Shown here piece by piece: positions 5,537-5,830 of a DNA stretch of 5,830 nt. This DNA comes from JAFAZJ01 sp050183765 (GTDB lineage Bacteria; Pseudomonadota; Alphaproteobacteria; Reyranellales; Reyranellaceae): assembly GCA_050183765.1 (NCBI GenBank), contig JBFXAZ010000197.1, positions 1 to 5,830 on the forward strand, read 5' to 3'. Within the stretch, counting starts at the first letter, position 1. The number at the start of each line of letters is the position of its first letter. Below the pieces are notes generated by a model that had not been told where the DNA came from, did no database searches, and saw only the letters and a list, made by a program, of their open reading frames with translations. The position numbers were made by a program, and so were the translations under genes.

Positions 5537-5830
5537 ATGGATTTCGAATATTCCGACCGCACCAAGGACCTGCTGGAGCGGATGAACAAGTTCATGGACG
5601 AGGTGATCTACCCGGCCGAGGAGGTCTACGACGAGCAGCTCGAGAGCGCCAAGGACCGCTGGTCGTTGCCGCCGGTGATGGAGGAGTGCAAGGCCGAGGC
5701 GAAGAAGCGCGGCCTGTGGAACATGTTCCTGCCCAAGGATCGCGACAGCGGCGACACGCACGGCACGATGGGCCTGTCGAACCTCGAATACGCACCGATC
5801 TGCGAGGTGCTGGGACGCTCGAAGATCGCC
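5537..5830 (+). CDS. Acyl-CoA dehydrogenase, ACAD10/11-like, N-terminal part
   Basis: The first 98 codons of an FAD-dependent acyl-CoA dehydrogenase, cut by the window end while the frame is still open. Such enzymes introduce the alpha-beta double bond into acyl-CoA and pass electrons to ETF; full-length members have about 400 residues. Visible are the N-terminal helical domain (MDFEYSDRTKDLLERM, FMDEVIYPAEEVYDEQ), the KAEAKKRGLWNMFLPKD segment, and GLSNLEYAPICEVLGRS, which matches the ACAD10/11-type subgroup. The FAD-binding region and catalytic base lie beyond the window. ATG 5537 is preceded by a strong purine-rich site (GGAGAGGG) at a suitable distance. Substrate unknown; branched or modified acyl-CoAs are plausible for this subgroup. 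No link to the CoA ligase is shown, since the two genes are separated and on opposite strands. Confidence 0.92.
   Translation, partial: MDFEYSDRTKDLLERMNKFMDEVIYPAEEVYDEQLESAKDRWSLPPVMEECKAEAKKRGLWNMFLPKDRDSGDTHGTMGLSNLEYAPICEVLGRSKIA

Overview
The window is GC-rich, with G or C at most third codon positions. Its gene families (feruloyl-CoA synthase type ligase, MarR-GNAT fusion, ACAD10/11-type dehydrogenase, IS630 element) are typical of soil or aquatic Alphaproteobacteria. That placement is an inference from composition and family style; there is no rRNA or other phylogenetic marker. I found no RNA gene, CRISPR array, phage gene or plasmid gene.

Layout. (1) Positions 4-1039 hold a complete IS630-family insertion sequence with matching terminal inverted repeats and a TA target duplication. 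Its transposase lies on the minus strand in two frames that join at a run of eight A (minus-strand sense). (2) Positions 1039-2919 (minus) encode a feruloyl-CoA synthase-like adenylate-forming enzyme. The IS has inserted into the TA of this gene's TAG stop codon and has rebuilt the stop. (3) A roughly 104-bp divergent intergenic region carries dyad-symmetric, AT-richer sequence that is a good operator candidate. (4) Positions 3024-3953 (plus) encode a MarR regulator fused to a GNAT acetyltransferase. A ten-helix EamA/DMT-type permease at 3950-4825 follows, overlapping it by four bases. (5) Positions 4822-5316 (minus) encode a small exported YbjN-domain protein that meets the permease tail to tail, with both stop codons inside one CTAG. 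(6) After a 220-bp region with GC-rich inverted repeats, an acyl-CoA dehydrogenase begins at 5537 (plus) and runs off the window end.

The most coherent reading is a small module for aromatic (hydroxycinnamate-like) acids. The CoA ligase would activate the acid. The divergent MarR-GNAT protein would sense the acid or its CoA thioester and control the shared promoter region. The translationally coupled permease would move a related compound or export a modified product. The ligase substrate, the effector and the permease cargo are inferences. The usual partner genes, feruloyl-CoA hydratase/lyase and vanillin dehydrogenase, are not visible here. The YbjN and dehydrogenase genes may be unrelated neighbours.
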